This document shows positions 55,431 to 64,000 of a DNA stretch of 64,000 nucleotides, piece after piece; position 1 is the stretch's first letter; the number at the start of each line of letters is the position of its first letter. Below the pieces are notes generated by a model. That model was not told the DNA's origin, did not search any database, and saw only the letters and a program-made list of their open reading frames with translations. Both the position numbers and the translations under genes were made by a program. The stretch comes from Sagittula sp. P11 (GTDB lineage Bacteria > Pseudomonadota > Alphaproteobacteria > Rhodobacterales > Rhodobacteraceae): assembly GCF_002814095.1 (NCBI RefSeq), contig NZ_CP021913.1:248001-312000 (forward strand), given 5' to 3'.

Positions 55431-55994
55431 ATGACTTACGACATCAACACGCGCGAGGGGCTTCCGCCCGAAATGCGGACCCTCTATCGGGACCTGCCAC
55501 GCGACGGCTGGCTGGATCACCCGGGCCTGAAACAAGCGACCCGCAACTGGATGGGCGCACACCTGGGCTTTCGCCACACCGGCGCGCTCCTGAAGGCCGA
55601 GACGGAGCGGTTCCTCGACAAGGAGACGCCCGCCGACCTCTACGCGGAGCGGCTGGGGTACTTCGGGCACCGGCTGGTGGTGAGCCTGCACGGGCATCAC
55701 ACCTGGGAGGACCGCAGCTTCTTCCCGGAACTCGAAGAGGCCGATCCCCGGTTCGCCCGCGGGCTGGAGATGCTGGAGAGCGACCACGCCACGCTGGACG
55801 AGACGCTGGACCGGCTGACCCGGCAGGCCAACCGGGTGATCGCGCTGGAAACGCTCGACCCCGCGCAGATGACCGAAGAGGCCGGGCCGCTGCACGACAC
55901 GGTGACCTCGCTGACGAGCTTCCTCGAACGGCACCTGACCGACGAGGAGGACCTTGTGGTGCCGATCATCCTGCACCACCGGCTGCGCGGCTGA
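55431..55994 (+). CDS. Hemerythrin domain-containing protein
   Basis: 187 residues. A four-helix HHE bundle with iron-ligand candidates: FRHTGALLKAETERF, the His in HGHHTWEDRSFFPELEEAD, ESDHATLDETLDRL and SFLERHLTDEEDLVVPIILHH. Such domains bind a di-iron site and sense oxygen or nitric oxide, or carry oxygen. No other domain is fused. It follows ilvC but has its own upstream region with the family A repeat. Confidence 0.88.
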   Translation: MTYDINTREGLPPEMRTLYRDLPRDGWLDHPGLKQATRNWMGAHLGFRHTGALLKAETERFLDKETPADLYAERLGYFGHRLVVSLHGHHTWEDRSFFPELEEADPRFARGLEMLESDHATLDETLDRLTRQANRVIALETLDPAQMTEEAGPLHDTVTSLTSFLERHLTDEEDLVVPIILHHRLRG

Positions 55995-56084
55995 CATGAC
56001 CCGAGGGGGGCGGAGCACCTCCGCCCCTTCTTGCCGCCCGTGCGGGGCCTTGGCGCGGCATGACCCGCCCGCTATAGCGCCCCA

Positions 56085-56990
56085 ATGACACCAGAGATCA
56101 CGCCCCGCAGCTGGGCCATGGTCGGGAGCCTCGGCCTTGTCTGGGGTGCGACCTTCCTCTTCATCGAGATTGCCCTGCAGGGCATCACGCCGTTCTGGCT
56201 GGCCGCCTACCGCATCGGCTTTGCGGCGCTGCTGACGCTCGCCGTCTGGGCGCTGCGCGGCGGGGCGCTGTGGCTGACGGTCAAGCGCAACTGGCCGTCG
56301 CTGATCCTGATCGGGGTGCTGTCCTCGGGCCTGCCCTTCATGCTGCTGGGCTGGGGCCAGCAATACGCGACCTCGGGCTTTGCAGGCGTCAGCATGGCGG
56401 CGGTGGCGCTGATGGTGCTGCCGCTGGCGCATGTCCTCGTGCCGGGCGAGCGGATGACGGCGCGCCGGGCGCTGGGATTCGCGGTGGGCTTTGCCGGGGT
56501 CGTGGTGCTGATCGGACCGGAGGCGCTGCAGGCCAGCGGCGACGCGATGGAGCCGTGGGGGAGGCTCGCCTGCCTCGGCGCGGCCTGCTGCTATGCGATA
56601 AGCTCGGTCGCGATGCGCCGGCTGCCGCCGATCGACGCCATCGGGCTGGCGGCGGTGCCGCTGGTGATCGGCGCGCTTTTCGTGCTGCCGCTGGCCTGGG
56701 TGCAGGAAGGCCCGCCGCCGCTGCCGCAGGGCCAGACGCTCGTGGTACTGGCGGTGCTGGGGCTGGTGCCGACGGCGGGGGCGAACCTCCTGCGCGTTCT
56801 GGTGATCCGCTCTGCCGGGCCGGTCTTCATGAGCCTGACGAACTACCAGGTGCCGCTGTGGTCCGTCGCTCTGGGGGTGATCGTGCTGGGAGAGCCGCTG
56901 CGCGCCTCGCTTCTGGTGGCGCTGGTGCTGATCCTCGCGGGGGTGTTCCTGAGCCAGTGGGGCGCGCTCAGGCGGCTGTTCCTGCGCTGA
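56085..56990 (+). CDS. EamA/DMT superfamily permease
   Basis: 301 residues with ten hydrophobic helices in two EamA repeats: the first begins MVGSLGLVWGATFLFIEIALQGITPFWLAAYRIGFAALLTL, the second near GRLACLGAACCYAISSVAMRRLPPIDAIGLAAVPLVIGALFVLPL, and the end SLTNYQVPLWSVALGVIVLGEPLRASLLVALVLILAGVFLSQWG. The family exports metabolites or amino acids. Substrate unknown. Confidence 0.9.
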   Translation: MTPEITPRSWAMVGSLGLVWGATFLFIEIALQGITPFWLAAYRIGFAALLTLAVWALRGGALWLTVKRNWPSLILIGVLSSGLPFMLLGWGQQYATSGFAGVSMAAVALMVLPLAHVLVPGERMTARRALGFAVGFAGVVVLIGPEALQASGDAMEPWGRLACLGAACCYAISSVAMRRLPPIDAIGLAAVPLVIGALFVLPLAWVQEGPPPLPQGQTLVVLAVLGLVPTAGANLLRVLVIRSAGPVFMSLTNYQVPLWSVALGVIVLGEPLRASLLVALVLILAGVFLSQWGALRRLFLR

Positions 56991-57005
56991 CGCCTGTCAT
57001 GCAGA

Positions 57006-57036
57006 AAGGCCCCCGCCCGGTCGGGACGGAGGCCTT
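57006..57036. terminator. Terminator-like hairpin between EamA gene and convergent gene
   Basis: AAGGCC...GGCCTT arms with imperfect inner GC pairing (CCCGCCCGG/TCGGGACGGA), no strong T-tract. Located in the gap between convergent genes. Confidence 0.5.
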
Positions 57037-57061
57037 CGATCTGTCTTCGGTGCCACGGGAC

Positions 57062-57084
57062 GTAGGGCGGGGCTTTGCGCCGCC
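57062..57084 (+). repeat. Short dispersed repeat, family C copy 2
   Basis: GTAGGGCGGGGCTT then TGCGCCGCC, one base different from copy 1 (42974-42996), in the intergenic gap between convergent genes. Confidence 0.75.
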
Positions 57085-57104
57085 CTGCCCCGGGTCGGTG
57101 CGCC

Positions 57105-59015
57105 TTACCAGCAGGACACCAGCACGGTCATGTCGGTCGCCAGCGCGGTCAGGTCCTCGGGCTCCATGATGCCGCCGGACACCTGGCTGCCCGCGGTCAC
57201 GCCGTTGGCGCGCAGGAAGTCGAGGATCATCTCGCCCTTGGCGGCAAAGTTCACCTGGTCGGGCAGTTGCCGTCCGCCTTCCGTCTCGCGCGGCAGCAGC
57301 ATTCCCATGACGGAGCCGCCTGCGTCGAAGACCGGGCCGCCCGCATCGCCCGGCATCGCCGAGAGCGCAAGGCGCTTGACCTGCGGTTCGCCCGACAGGC
57401 CGCGGGTGTCCTCGAGCGTGCCGAAGGTCAGGGTCGGCGCGGTCAGCACGCCGCCGAAGGAGAAGCCCGCCACCGCGACCTCGGACTGGAGCCGCTGCGT
57501 GCCGGTGGCGAACTGCGCCACGCGGCGGGGGGCCAGGGTTTCCTCGGGCCGCAGCAGCGCCACGCCCAGCGACGCATCGCGCGCCACCACCTGCGCGGTG
57601 TAGCTGCCGTTGATCGTCACGCGCTCGCACTGGGCCACGGCGTCGGCAGAGGTCAGCACGGCACCGCCCGGCGCGACGAAGAAGCCCGAGCCGTTGCCCT
57701 TGGGCGTGCGTACCTTCAGGCCCGACACGAGGTCGACCGACTGGCCGTCGTCCGACACCGTCGCCGGGTCGAGCACGCCGGGAATGCGCTGGTAGCTGTC
57801 TTGCATCAGCGCCAGCACGCGCGAGCGGCGCTCCTCGTCGTTGGCGGGCCAGACAAGGGTGAAGCCCTTGATCTCGCCGTCGCGCAGCCCGACCTCGGTG
57901 TGGCTGACGATGCGGGAGTTCGCCCCGGTCAGCAGGAAGCCCGCGTTGTCGCGGCGGCGCTCGCCCTCGACGGGGACGATTTCCAGCGTCTGCATGATCT
58001 CGTAAAGCCCGTTCAGCGTGTCGCGGTCGCCCGGCTGGGAGATCAGCAGCACCTGCGCCGGCAGGTCGGTCTTCGAGCCGTAGATCGCGAAGGGCGCCTC
58101 GTAACGGTCGAACTCCACAACGCCAAGCGGCATCTGCATGACGATGCCGGCGCGCTGGTCGACGCGGTCGGCCATGCCCATGCCGTCGAGCACGGCGTTG
58201 TACTGGCCCAGAAGCGCGGCGCGCTGGCGCGAGGTCAGGACGCCCGTGGGCTCGTAGCCGTTGGCTTCCTGCCATCCGGCCATCGAACGCCGGGTGCCGG
58301 GGCCGAAGGCGCCGTCGATGCGGCCCTCGTAGAAACCCGCCCACTGGAGCGCGATCTGCAGCATGTCGCGCGCCTCGCGGTCGAGCTCCGCCTCGGAGGC
58401 GCGGGCCTCGCGCGGGGTTTCCTCGGGGATCGCGGGGGCGGCCGGTTCGGGCGCGGCCTGCGGTTCCGGTGCGGGCGCGGGCTGCTGCTGCTCCGCCGGT
58501 GCGGGCTGCTCCTCTTCGGCAAGCGCGGCGGCGAGGTCGTCGGCGGTCAGCGGCTGTTCCTCGGTCGCGGGCGCCTGGGCCGTGTCGGTCGGCGCGGCGT
58601 CGTCCTGCGACGGCTGGACCTCGGGCTGGGGCGCCCCGGCGGTCGTGTCCTGCGCATCCTGCGGCGCGTCCAGATCGACCTGCGCCCCCACCGGCCAGAA
58701 CTGGCGGCCATAGACACGCGAGGTCTCGACATAGCTGTCGGGCGGGATCGCGCCGGAGCGCATCAGCTCGCCCAGGAAGGCCTCTGCCTCGTTGCGGTCG
58801 GCATAGGGGCCCACGGCCACGCCATACCAGCCGCCGCCAAGCGAGAACCCGTTCACATTGTTCAACCGCTGGGAAAACTGGCGGACACTCGACTGCGCCC
58901 CGGCCAGCGACGTGCGCGCCTCGACCTGGATGAAGAACCGTTCTTCCTGTTGCGCGTGAACGCCCTGCCCCAAAAGAACCAGCGCAAAAACAAGGGAAAT
59001 CAGATGTCTTGGCAT
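57105..59015 (-). CDS. SPOR-peptidoglycan-binding-pseudo-trypsin protein
   Basis: 636 residues from the ATG at 59015, with a signal peptide (residues 1-22, PRHLISLVFALVLLGQGVHAQ). Order: a SPOR-like domain (about 26-95; RFFIQVEARTSLAGAQSSVRQFSQRL...GGGWYGVAVGPYADRNEAEAFLGELMRSGAIP), a Pro/Ala/Glu/Gln-rich linker (about 105-200), a peptidoglycan-binding type 1 domain (about 212-262; LQIALQWAGFYEGRIDGAFGPGTRRSMAGWQ), an intervening region, and a trypsin-like domain (about 440-615). In the last, the His position of the usual TNAHVV reads TSADAV, the Asp region reads ASLGVALLR, and GDSGGP reads GDAGGP. All three triad residues look lost, so the domain is probably not a protease. It lies in the periplasm, and may bind peptidoglycan or another protein. 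Confidence 0.88.
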   Translation of the reverse strand: MPRHLISLVFALVLLGQGVHAQQEERFFIQVEARTSLAGAQSSVRQFSQRLNNVNGFSLGGGWYGVAVGPYADRNEAEAFLGELMRSGAIPPDSYVETSRVYGRQFWPVGAQVDLDAPQDAQDTTAGAPQPEVQPSQDDAAPTDTAQAPATEEQPLTADDLAAALAEEEQPAPAEQQQPAPAPEPQAAPEPAAPAIPEETPREARASEAELDREARDMLQIALQWAGFYEGRIDGAFGPGTRRSMAGWQEANGYEPTGVLTSRQRAALLGQYNAVLDGMGMADRVDQRAGIVMQMPLGVVEFDRYEAPFAIYGSKTDLPAQVLLISQPGDRDTLNGLYEIMQTLEIVPVEGERRRDNAGFLLTGANSRIVSHTEVGLRDGEIKGFTLVWPANDEERRSRVLALMQDSYQRIPGVLDPATVSDDGQSVDLVSGLKVRTPKGNGSGFFVAPGGAVLTSADAVAQCERVTINGSYTAQVVARDASLGVALLRPEETLAPRRVAQFATGTQRLQSEVAVAGFSFGGVLTAPTLTFGTLEDTRGLSGEPQVKRLALSAMPGDAGGPVFDAGGSVMGMLLPRETEGGRQLPDQVNFAAKGEMILDFLRANGVTAGSQVSGGIMEPEDLTALATDMTVLVSCW

Positions 59016-59164
59016 CGGTGTCGTCGGCCTTCTCGTGCTGCCCAAATTTCGCCACCCTTACCAGATCGCGCGTTGTGTGCACGTGAAAATGACGTGAGGC
59101 GGCGCATTGACCCCACGCCTGTTGCCGCCTAATCAGACGCCCAAGCGCCGCGAGGAAGCCAGCC

Positions 59165-60118
59165 ATGTCCGAGACCCAGCAAAAGAGCCTGCACAAACCC
59201 GCCTCCTTCCAGGAGATCATCCTGCGACTCCAGACCTACTGGGCGTCGAAAGGATGTGCGATTCTGCAGCCTTACGACATGGAAGTCGGGGCCGGCACCT
59301 TCCACCCGGCAACCACGCTGCGGGCCCTTGGCAACCGCCCCTGGACCGCCGCCTACGTGCAGCCCTCGCGCCGCCCGACCGACGGGCGCTACGGCGAGAA
59401 CCCCAACCGGCTGCAGCATTATTACCAGTACCAGGTCATCATCAAGCCGTCCCCGCCGGACCTTCAGGCGCTCTACCTCGGCAGCCTCGAAGCGATCGGC
59501 ATCGACATGGCGCTGCACGACATCCGCTTCGTGGAAGACGACTGGGAAAGCCCGACGCTGGGCGCCTGGGGGCTGGGCTGGGAGGTCTGGTGCGACGGCA
59601 TGGAAGTCAGCCAGTTCACCTACTTCCAGCAGGTCGGCGGCCACGACTGCCACCCCGTCTCCGGCGAGCTGACCTACGGGCTGGAACGGCTGGCGATGTA
59701 CGTCCTCGGCGTCGACCACGTGATGGAGATGCCGTTCAACGACCCGCAGTCGCCCATCGCGCTGACCTACGGCGACGTCTTCCGCCAGACCGAAGAGGAA
59801 TACTCGCGCTTCAACTTCGACACCGCCGACACGGCGCTCCTGCTGCGCCACTTCGAAGAGGCGGAGGCCGAATGCGCCGCCATCCTCGCGCGCGGCGCAG
59901 AGGACCCGAAGACCGGCAAGCGCATCGTCATGGCGCATCCCGCCTACGACCAGTGCATCAAGGCCAGCCACATCTTCAACCTGCTCGACGCCCGCGGCGT
60001 GATCTCCGTCACCGAGCGGCAGGCCTACATCGGCCGCGTCCGCGCGCTGGCCAGGATGTGCGCCGATGCCTTCGTCACCACCACCGCGGGCGGCTACGAC
60101 AGCGGCGCGGCGGCATGA
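59165..60118 (+). CDS. glyQ: Glycyl-tRNA synthetase alpha subunit
   Basis: 317 residues. Motifs: [71 protein letters not shown] and [15 protein letters not shown], the bacterial alpha2-beta2 enzyme. It charges tRNA-Gly together with GlyS, encoded 1.8 kb downstream. Divergent from the pseudo-trypsin gene. Confidence 0.98.
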   Translation: MSETQQKSLHKPASFQEIILRLQTYWASKGCAILQPYDMEVGAGTFHPATTLRALGNRPWTAAYVQPSRRPTDGRYGENPNRLQHYYQYQVIIKPSPPDLQALYLGSLEAIGIDMALHDIRFVEDDWESPTLGAWGLGWEVWCDGMEVSQFTYFQQVGGHDCHPVSGELTYGLERLAMYVLGVDHVMEMPFNDPQSPIALTYGDVFRQTEEEYSRFNFDTADTALLLRHFEEAEAECAAILARGAEDPKTGKRIVMAHPAYDQCIKASHIFNLLDARGVISVTERQAYIGRVRALARMCADAFVTTTAGGYDSGAAA

Positions 60119-60633
60119 GCGGCAAGGTCATCGGGATCGGTATCGTGCTCGTCTCCCTGATCTTCGGCGCGGTCGTCTATTACACGCAGGTCTACTATTA
60201 CTACGAGCCGGTGCAGGCGACGGGCCGCGACGACGTGCTGCTGACCAACATGGTCACCGACGCGCCCGAAGCGATCCTCTACGACAACTTCGAGGCCATC
60301 GACGCCGACAGCTCGCCGATCCGCTACCGCGCCTGCTTTACCACGACCCTGTCGCTGGCGATGCTGACCGAGACCTACGAACCCTACGAAGGCGCCGTGC
60401 CGCGCAACGCGCCTGCATGGTTCACCTGCTTCGACGCGGAGGCCATCGCCGAAGACATCGGGGCCGGCCGCGCCCTGGTCTTCGCCGGTCAGCGCAACAT
60501 CGAATACGGCATCGACCGCGTCGTCGCGATCACCGAGGACGGCCACGGCTACGTCTGGGAAGAGGTCAACGAGTGCGGCGACAAGGCCTACGACGGCACG
60601 CCGCTGGGCGAGGACTGCCCCGTCCGCGACTGA
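60115..60633 (+). CDS. Conserved small protein between glyQ and glyS (DUF6446-like)
   Basis: 172 residues from ATG 60115, which overlaps the glyQ stop (ATGA), so translationally coupled. An N-terminal membrane anchor (about residues 4-24; [26 protein letters not shown]) is followed by a soluble domain ([55 protein letters not shown]) with several Cys and an acidic, Tyr-rich start. Two cysteine pairs may form disulphides, as expected on the periplasmic side. The family name DUF6446 is my best match but not certain. Confidence 0.75.
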   Translation: MSGKVIGIGIVLVSLIFGAVVYYTQVYYYYEPVQATGRDDVLLTNMVTDAPEAILYDNFEAIDADSSPIRYRACFTTTLSLAMLTETYEPYEGAVPRNAPAWFTCFDAEAIAEDIGAGRALVFAGQRNIEYGIDRVVAITEDGHGYVWEEVNECGDKAYDGTPLGEDCPVRD

Positions 60634-60743
60634 CACCCCGTCCGCGACTGATCCTGGCACCGTGACTGGCACCCGGCCCGCCACCACCCGGCAGCCCCAC
60701 CGCGCCCGCCGGAACAAAGCCGCGCCACCGCATCCCCCTGCCC

Positions 60744-60798
60744 CTTCATCTTGGCAGAAATACCTCGGAGGGGGTCCGGGGGAGGCAGCGCCTCCCCC
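60744..60798 (+). repeat. Dispersed intergenic repeat, family B copy 3
   Basis: CTTCATCTTGG then CAG then AAATACCTCG (60744-60767), then a strong hairpin GGGGGAGGC-AG-CGCCTCCCCC. In the gap between the DUF6446-like and DUF1206 genes. Confidence 0.88.
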
Positions 60799-60904
60799 GC
60801 GGATCGCCGCGCGGAAAGCGCGGCGAAACCCGGGCCTGCCACAACTTCCACGGAACTTTATCGCCCCGCCAAGCGCTCTCCCTGCAACAAAGGAGAGATC
60901 GACC

Positions 60905-61765
60905 ATGTCCGAAAAAGCCCCCGCCTGGGTTCCGCCCGTCATGCGCACCGGATATTTCGCGCGCGCCGCCGTCTACGTGGTCGTGGGCGGTCTGGCCCTC
61001 ATGGCCGCGGTGAAGGGGGGCGAGGCGCAGGGCACCACCGACGCGCTCGCCGACCTGCGCGGACAGGCCTGGGGCGTGGCCGCGCTCTGGGCGATCGCCG
61101 TGGGTCTCTGGGCCTATCTGGCATGGCGGCTGGTCGACGCCTGGATGGATCTGGAGGATTACGGCACCGACGCGAAGGGCATGATCGCCCGCGCCGGTCT
61201 GGTCGTCACCGGCCTGATCCACGGCGCCATCGGCGTCTCGGTCGCGGCGACCGCCATGGGCGGCAGCGGCGGCGGCGAAGGCGGCACGCAGTCGATGACC
61301 CAGAAGCTGATGACCATGCCGTTCGGACCGTGGCTCGTGGGGGCCGTCGGCCTCGCCACGCTGGGCGCAGGCATCTACTACATGCACAAGGGCTGGGCCG
61401 AGAAGTACAAGGAGCACATCCGCGTCACGCCGACCGCCCGCAAGCTCGACCCGGTCTGCAAGTTCGGCTGCATCGCGCAGGGCGTGGTGATCTCGCTCAT
61501 CGGCATCTCGATCATCGTGGCGGCGATGACCACCAATCCGAGCGAGGCCGGCGGCGTGGGCGACGCCCTGCACCAGCTTCGTTCCATGGCCTACGGGCGC
61601 ATCCTTCTGGGCATCGTGGCGCTTGGCCTCCTGGCCTTCGCCGTCGAGAACGCCGTGGAAGGCTGGTACCGCGTGCTGCCGCGCTACGAGGGCAAGGACG
61701 TCATGACCCTCGCCCGCCGCGCCAAGCTGAAAGCCGAGGGCAAGCTCAACGAAGCCACAGCCTGA
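60905..61765 (+). CDS. DUF1206 domain-containing membrane protein
   Basis: 286 residues from ATG 60905 (AAGGAGAG upstream). Around six hydrophobic helices arranged as three similar pairs: VMRTGYFARAAVYVVVGGLALMAAV, ARAGLVVTGLIHGAIGVSVAATAMG and CIAQGVVISLIGISIIVAAM each begin with a polar stretch then a helix, typical of the internal threefold repeat of DUF1206. The family is of unknown function. It lies between glyQ and glyS, which are separated here by this and the previous gene. Confidence 0.9.
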   Translation: MSEKAPAWVPPVMRTGYFARAAVYVVVGGLALMAAVKGGEAQGTTDALADLRGQAWGVAALWAIAVGLWAYLAWRLVDAWMDLEDYGTDAKGMIARAGLVVTGLIHGAIGVSVAATAMGGSGGGEGGTQSMTQKLMTMPFGPWLVGAVGLATLGAGIYYMHKGWAEKYKEHIRVTPTARKLDPVCKFGCIAQGVVISLIGISIIVAAMTTNPSEAGGVGDALHQLRSMAYGRILLGIVALGLLAFAVENAVEGWYRVLPRYEGKDVMTLARRAKLKAEGKLNEATA

Positions 61766-61884
61766 CCCCGCCCCGGTCGCAGGCGGCACCGTCTCCGCTT
61801 GCGACCCCCTGCTTGGCCCGCTAGACACCGCTGCAACGACGAAGCCCGTGCCGCCAAGGCGCGGGCCAAAGCTGTGGTGAGACG

Positions 61885-64000
61885 ATGCCCGACCTTCTGA
61901 TCGAACTCTTTTCCGAGGAAATCCCGGCGCGCATGCAGGCGCGGGCGGCCGAAGACCTGAAGAAGATGATGACTGACGGTCTGGTCGAGGCCGGGCTGAC
62001 CTATGCCTCCGCCGCGGCCTTCCACACGCCGCGCCGCCTCTGCCTGACGGTCGAAGGGCTGACCGCCGAAAGCCCCACCCTGAAGGAAGAGCGCCGCGGC
62101 CCGAAGGTCGGCGCGCCGGACAAGGCGCTCGAAGGCTTCATGCGCGGCGCGGGCGTCACCCGCGACCAGCTCGAGGAGCGCGAGGACAAGAAGGGCGCCT
62201 TCTATTACGCCACCGTCACCACCCCGGGCCGCAAGGCCGAGGCCATCGTGGCCGAGCAGCTCGAGAAGACCGTGCGCGGCTTTCCCTGGCCCAAGTCGAT
62301 GCGCTGGGGCGCGGGCAGCCTGCGCTGGGTCCGCCCCCTGCACCGCATCCTCTGCGTGATGCGCGACGAGGGCGGCGAACACGTGGTCGACCTGGAGATC
62401 GACGGCATCCGCGCCGGCCGCACCACCGAGGGCCATCGCTTCATGGGCGGCGCGCCGTTCGAGGTCACCTCCTTCGACGATTACGCCGCGAAACTGAAGC
62501 GCGCGCATGTGATCCTTTCGGCCGGGGAACGCGCCGAGCACATCTGGAACGACGCCACCAACATGGCCTTTGCCCAGGGGCTCGAAGTGGTCGAGGACAA
62601 GGGCCTTCTGGCGGAGGTTGCGGGTCTCGTGGAATGGCCGGTCGTGCTGATGGGCGACATCGCCGACACCTTCCTCGGGCTGCCGCCGGAGGTGCTGCAG
62701 ACCTCCATGAAGGAACACCAGAAGTTCTTTTCCGTGAAGAACCCCGCCACCGGCCGGATCGAGAAGTTCGTCACCGTCGCCAACATCGAGACGGCGGACA
62801 ACGGCGCCACCATCCTCGCGGGCAACCAGAAGGTGCTGGCCGCCCGCCTGTCGGATGCGAAGTTCTTCTGGGAGAACGACCTGCGCGTGGCGAAGGACGA
62901 GGGCCTGACCGCCTGGACCAACCGGCTGGAGAACGTGACCTTCCACAACAAGCTGGGCAGCCAGAAGGCCCGGATCGAACGGATCGCCGCGCTGGCCCGT
63001 GCCCTCGCCCCGAAGGTGAATGCAGAAGCCGACCAGGCCCAGCTTGCCGCGGAGGTTGCCAAGGCCGACCTGTCGTCCGAGATGGTCTACGAGTTCCCCG
63101 AGCTTCAGGGCCTGATGGGCCGTTACTACGCGGAGGCAGCCGGCCTGCCCGCCGATGTCGCCGCCGCCTGCCAGGAACATTACTCGCCGCTGGGTCCGTC
63201 CGACGACGTGCCCACCGCCCCCACCTCCGTCGCCGTGGCGCTGGCCGACAAGCTGGACACGCTGACCGGCTTCTGGGCCATCGACGAGAAGCCGACCGGC
63301 TCCAAGGACCCCTACGCCCTGCGCCGCGCCGCGCTGGGGGTGATCCGGCTGGTGCTGGTGAACGGGTTGCGGCTGCACCTCGACCGGTTCATCGACGCGC
63401 AACTGCTGCGCCACAAGATTGCGCCGTCGAACACGCACGAAAGCGAACTCAGCGACACGCTCCTTTCGGAGATCGCGTTGCACGGCGTCTTCGGTTCGGC
63501 GGTGCGCACGTTGCTCGAGTCCCGCAAGGAAGAGGCGCCGGAGTGGGTCGAAGCCATCGAGAACCACAAACCTGATGTGTCCGACGACCTCCTCTCCTTC
63601 ATCCACGACCGCCTGAAGGTCCACCTGCGCGGCGAGGGCATTCCGCATGACGTCATCGACGCCTGCCTCGCCATGCCGAACAGCGACGACCTCACCCTGC
63701 TGGTGAAGCGGGCCGAGGCGCTGGCCGCGGTCATGCAGACCGAGGACGGCAGGAACCTCGTGCAGGGCTTCAAGCGGGCCAACAACATCCTCACGCAGGC
63801 CGAGGAAAAGGACGGCGTCGAATATTCCTTCGGCGCGGACGTGAAGTTCGCCGAGACCGACGAGGAACGCGCGCTGTTCGAGGCGCTCGATGCCGCCGAC
63901 AAGAAGATCGCCCCGGCGATGCAGGCGGAGGATTTCACCGCCGCGATGGAGGCCATGGCCACGCTGCGGGCGCCCATCGACGCCTTCTTTGACGCGGTGC
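61885..64000 (+). CDS. glyS: Glycyl-tRNA synthetase beta subunit (3' end outside window)
   Basis: Open from ATG 61885 to the end of the window, 705 codons; the protein is probably nearly complete, since GlyS is about 690-710 residues. Motifs: MPDLLIELFSEEIPARMQ, PKSMRWGAGSLRWVRPLHRILCV, HRFMGGAPFEV, LADKLDTLTGFWAIDEKPTGSKDPYALRRAALGVIRL and the C-terminal anticodon-binding-like region NRGFKRANNILTQAEEKDGV-type stretch. It works with GlyQ (59165-60118). Position 64000 is in the conserved end, so the stop codon lies just beyond. Confidence 0.97.
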   Translation, partial: MPDLLIELFSEEIPARMQARAAEDLKKMMTDGLVEAGLTYASAAAFHTPRRLCLTVEGLTAESPTLKEERRGPKVGAPDKALEGFMRGAGVTRDQLEEREDKKGAFYYATVTTPGRKAEAIVAEQLEKTVRGFPWPKSMRWGAGSLRWVRPLHRILCVMRDEGGEHVVDLEIDGIRAGRTTEGHRFMGGAPFEVTSFDDYAAKLKRAHVILSAGERAEHIWNDATNMAFAQGLEVVEDKGLLAEVAGLVEWPVVLMGDIADTFLGLPPEVLQTSMKEHQKFFSVKNPATGRIEKFVTVANIETADNGATILAGNQKVLAARLSDAKFFWENDLRVAKDEGLTAWTNRLENVTFHNKLGSQKARIERIAALARALAPKVNAEADQAQLAAEVAKADLSSEMVYEFPELQGLMGRYYAEAAGLPADVAAACQEHYSPLGPSDDVPTAPTSVAVALADKLDTLTGFWAIDEKPTGSKDPYALRRAALGVIRLVLVNGLRLHLDRFIDAQLLRHKIAPSNTHESELSDTLLSEIALHGVFGSAVRTLLESRKEEAPEWVEAIENHKPDVSDDLLSFIHDRLKVHLRGEGIPHDVIDACLAMPNSDDLTLLVKRAEALAAVMQTEDGRNLVQGFKRANNILTQAEEKDGVEYSFGADVKFAETDEERALFEALDAADKKIAPAMQAEDFTAAMEAMATLRAPIDAFFDAV

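Overview
The window is a contiguous piece of chromosome from a GC-rich alphaproteobacterium, most probably of the Roseobacter group (Rhodobacterales). This is inferred from gene content and order: lptD-surA-pdxA-rsmA, prfA-prmC next to a DUF4167 gene, glnB-glnA, DUF1127, paired Lrp genes divergent from ilvC, Hint-domain proteins, DUF6446-like and DUF1206 genes between glyQ and glyS, and FnrL- and CtrA-like sites. No prophage, transposase, CRISPR array or rRNA operon is visible. The region is core chromosome, and the unusual signals are in intergenic repeats, degenerate enzymes and gene fusions or fissions.

Layout. 1-4.7 kb: outer-membrane biogenesis and housekeeping run (lptD C-terminus, surA, pdxA, rsmA). 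4.8-8.9 kb: DUF4167, prmC, prfA, a GST with a clear promoter/palindrome, DUF1499. 9-14.8 kb: agmatinase-family ureohydrolase, two tandem M20 amidohydrolases, mazG, and an iron-type periplasmic binding protein. 15-18.3 kb: fatty-acid synthesis genes acpP, fabG and fabD, interrupted by an inverted CHAD gene. 18.4-22.5 kb: a cytochrome b561-YceI fusion, a separate YceI protein, and an alpha/beta-hydrolase lacking its nucleophile serine that is coupled to a small membrane protein. 22.7-28.4 kb: rpsF-rpsR-rplI, a soluble PAS chemoreceptor, trigger factor, an AI-2E-type permease. 28.7-33 kb: tRNA-Leu(UAG), a Hint protein, a split NAD(P)HX repair pair (nnrE/nnrD), glnB-glnA. 33-38.4 kb: hypothetical proteins, an MltB-type lytic transglycosylase, an oxidative N-demethylase-like protein, tRNA-Leu(GAG), lipB, DUF1127. 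38.8-43 kb: FNR box and ctaD (aa3 oxidase subunit I) with three uncharacterised downstream genes. 43.3-53 kb: YqeY, carA, a MshEN-glycosyltransferase fusion, a GntR regulator, a HAD nucleotidase, a UbiH-like monooxygenase, a class V aminotransferase and a second Hint protein. 53-57 kb: two Lrp genes, ilvC, hemerythrin, an EamA permease. 57-64 kb: a SPOR/peptidoglycan-binding pseudo-trypsin, then glyQ, two extra genes and glyS, which runs off the window.

Most distinctive features. (i) A dispersed intergenic element, three copies, is built from two 12-bp palindromes (consensus AACCGGCCGGTT) always exactly 22 bp apart; in one copy the flanks are inverted relative to the 10-bp spacer. (ii) The trypsin-like domain at 57.1-59.0 kb appears to have lost all three catalytic triad residues while keeping SPOR and peptidoglycan-binding modules. 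(iii) A PHB-depolymerase-like protein has GHGTG in place of GxSxG. (iv) The normally fused Nnr epimerase/dehydratase is divided by one in-frame stop. Two further short dispersed repeat families, and several candidate operators, are described below. All assignments come from reading the sequence; no database search was run.
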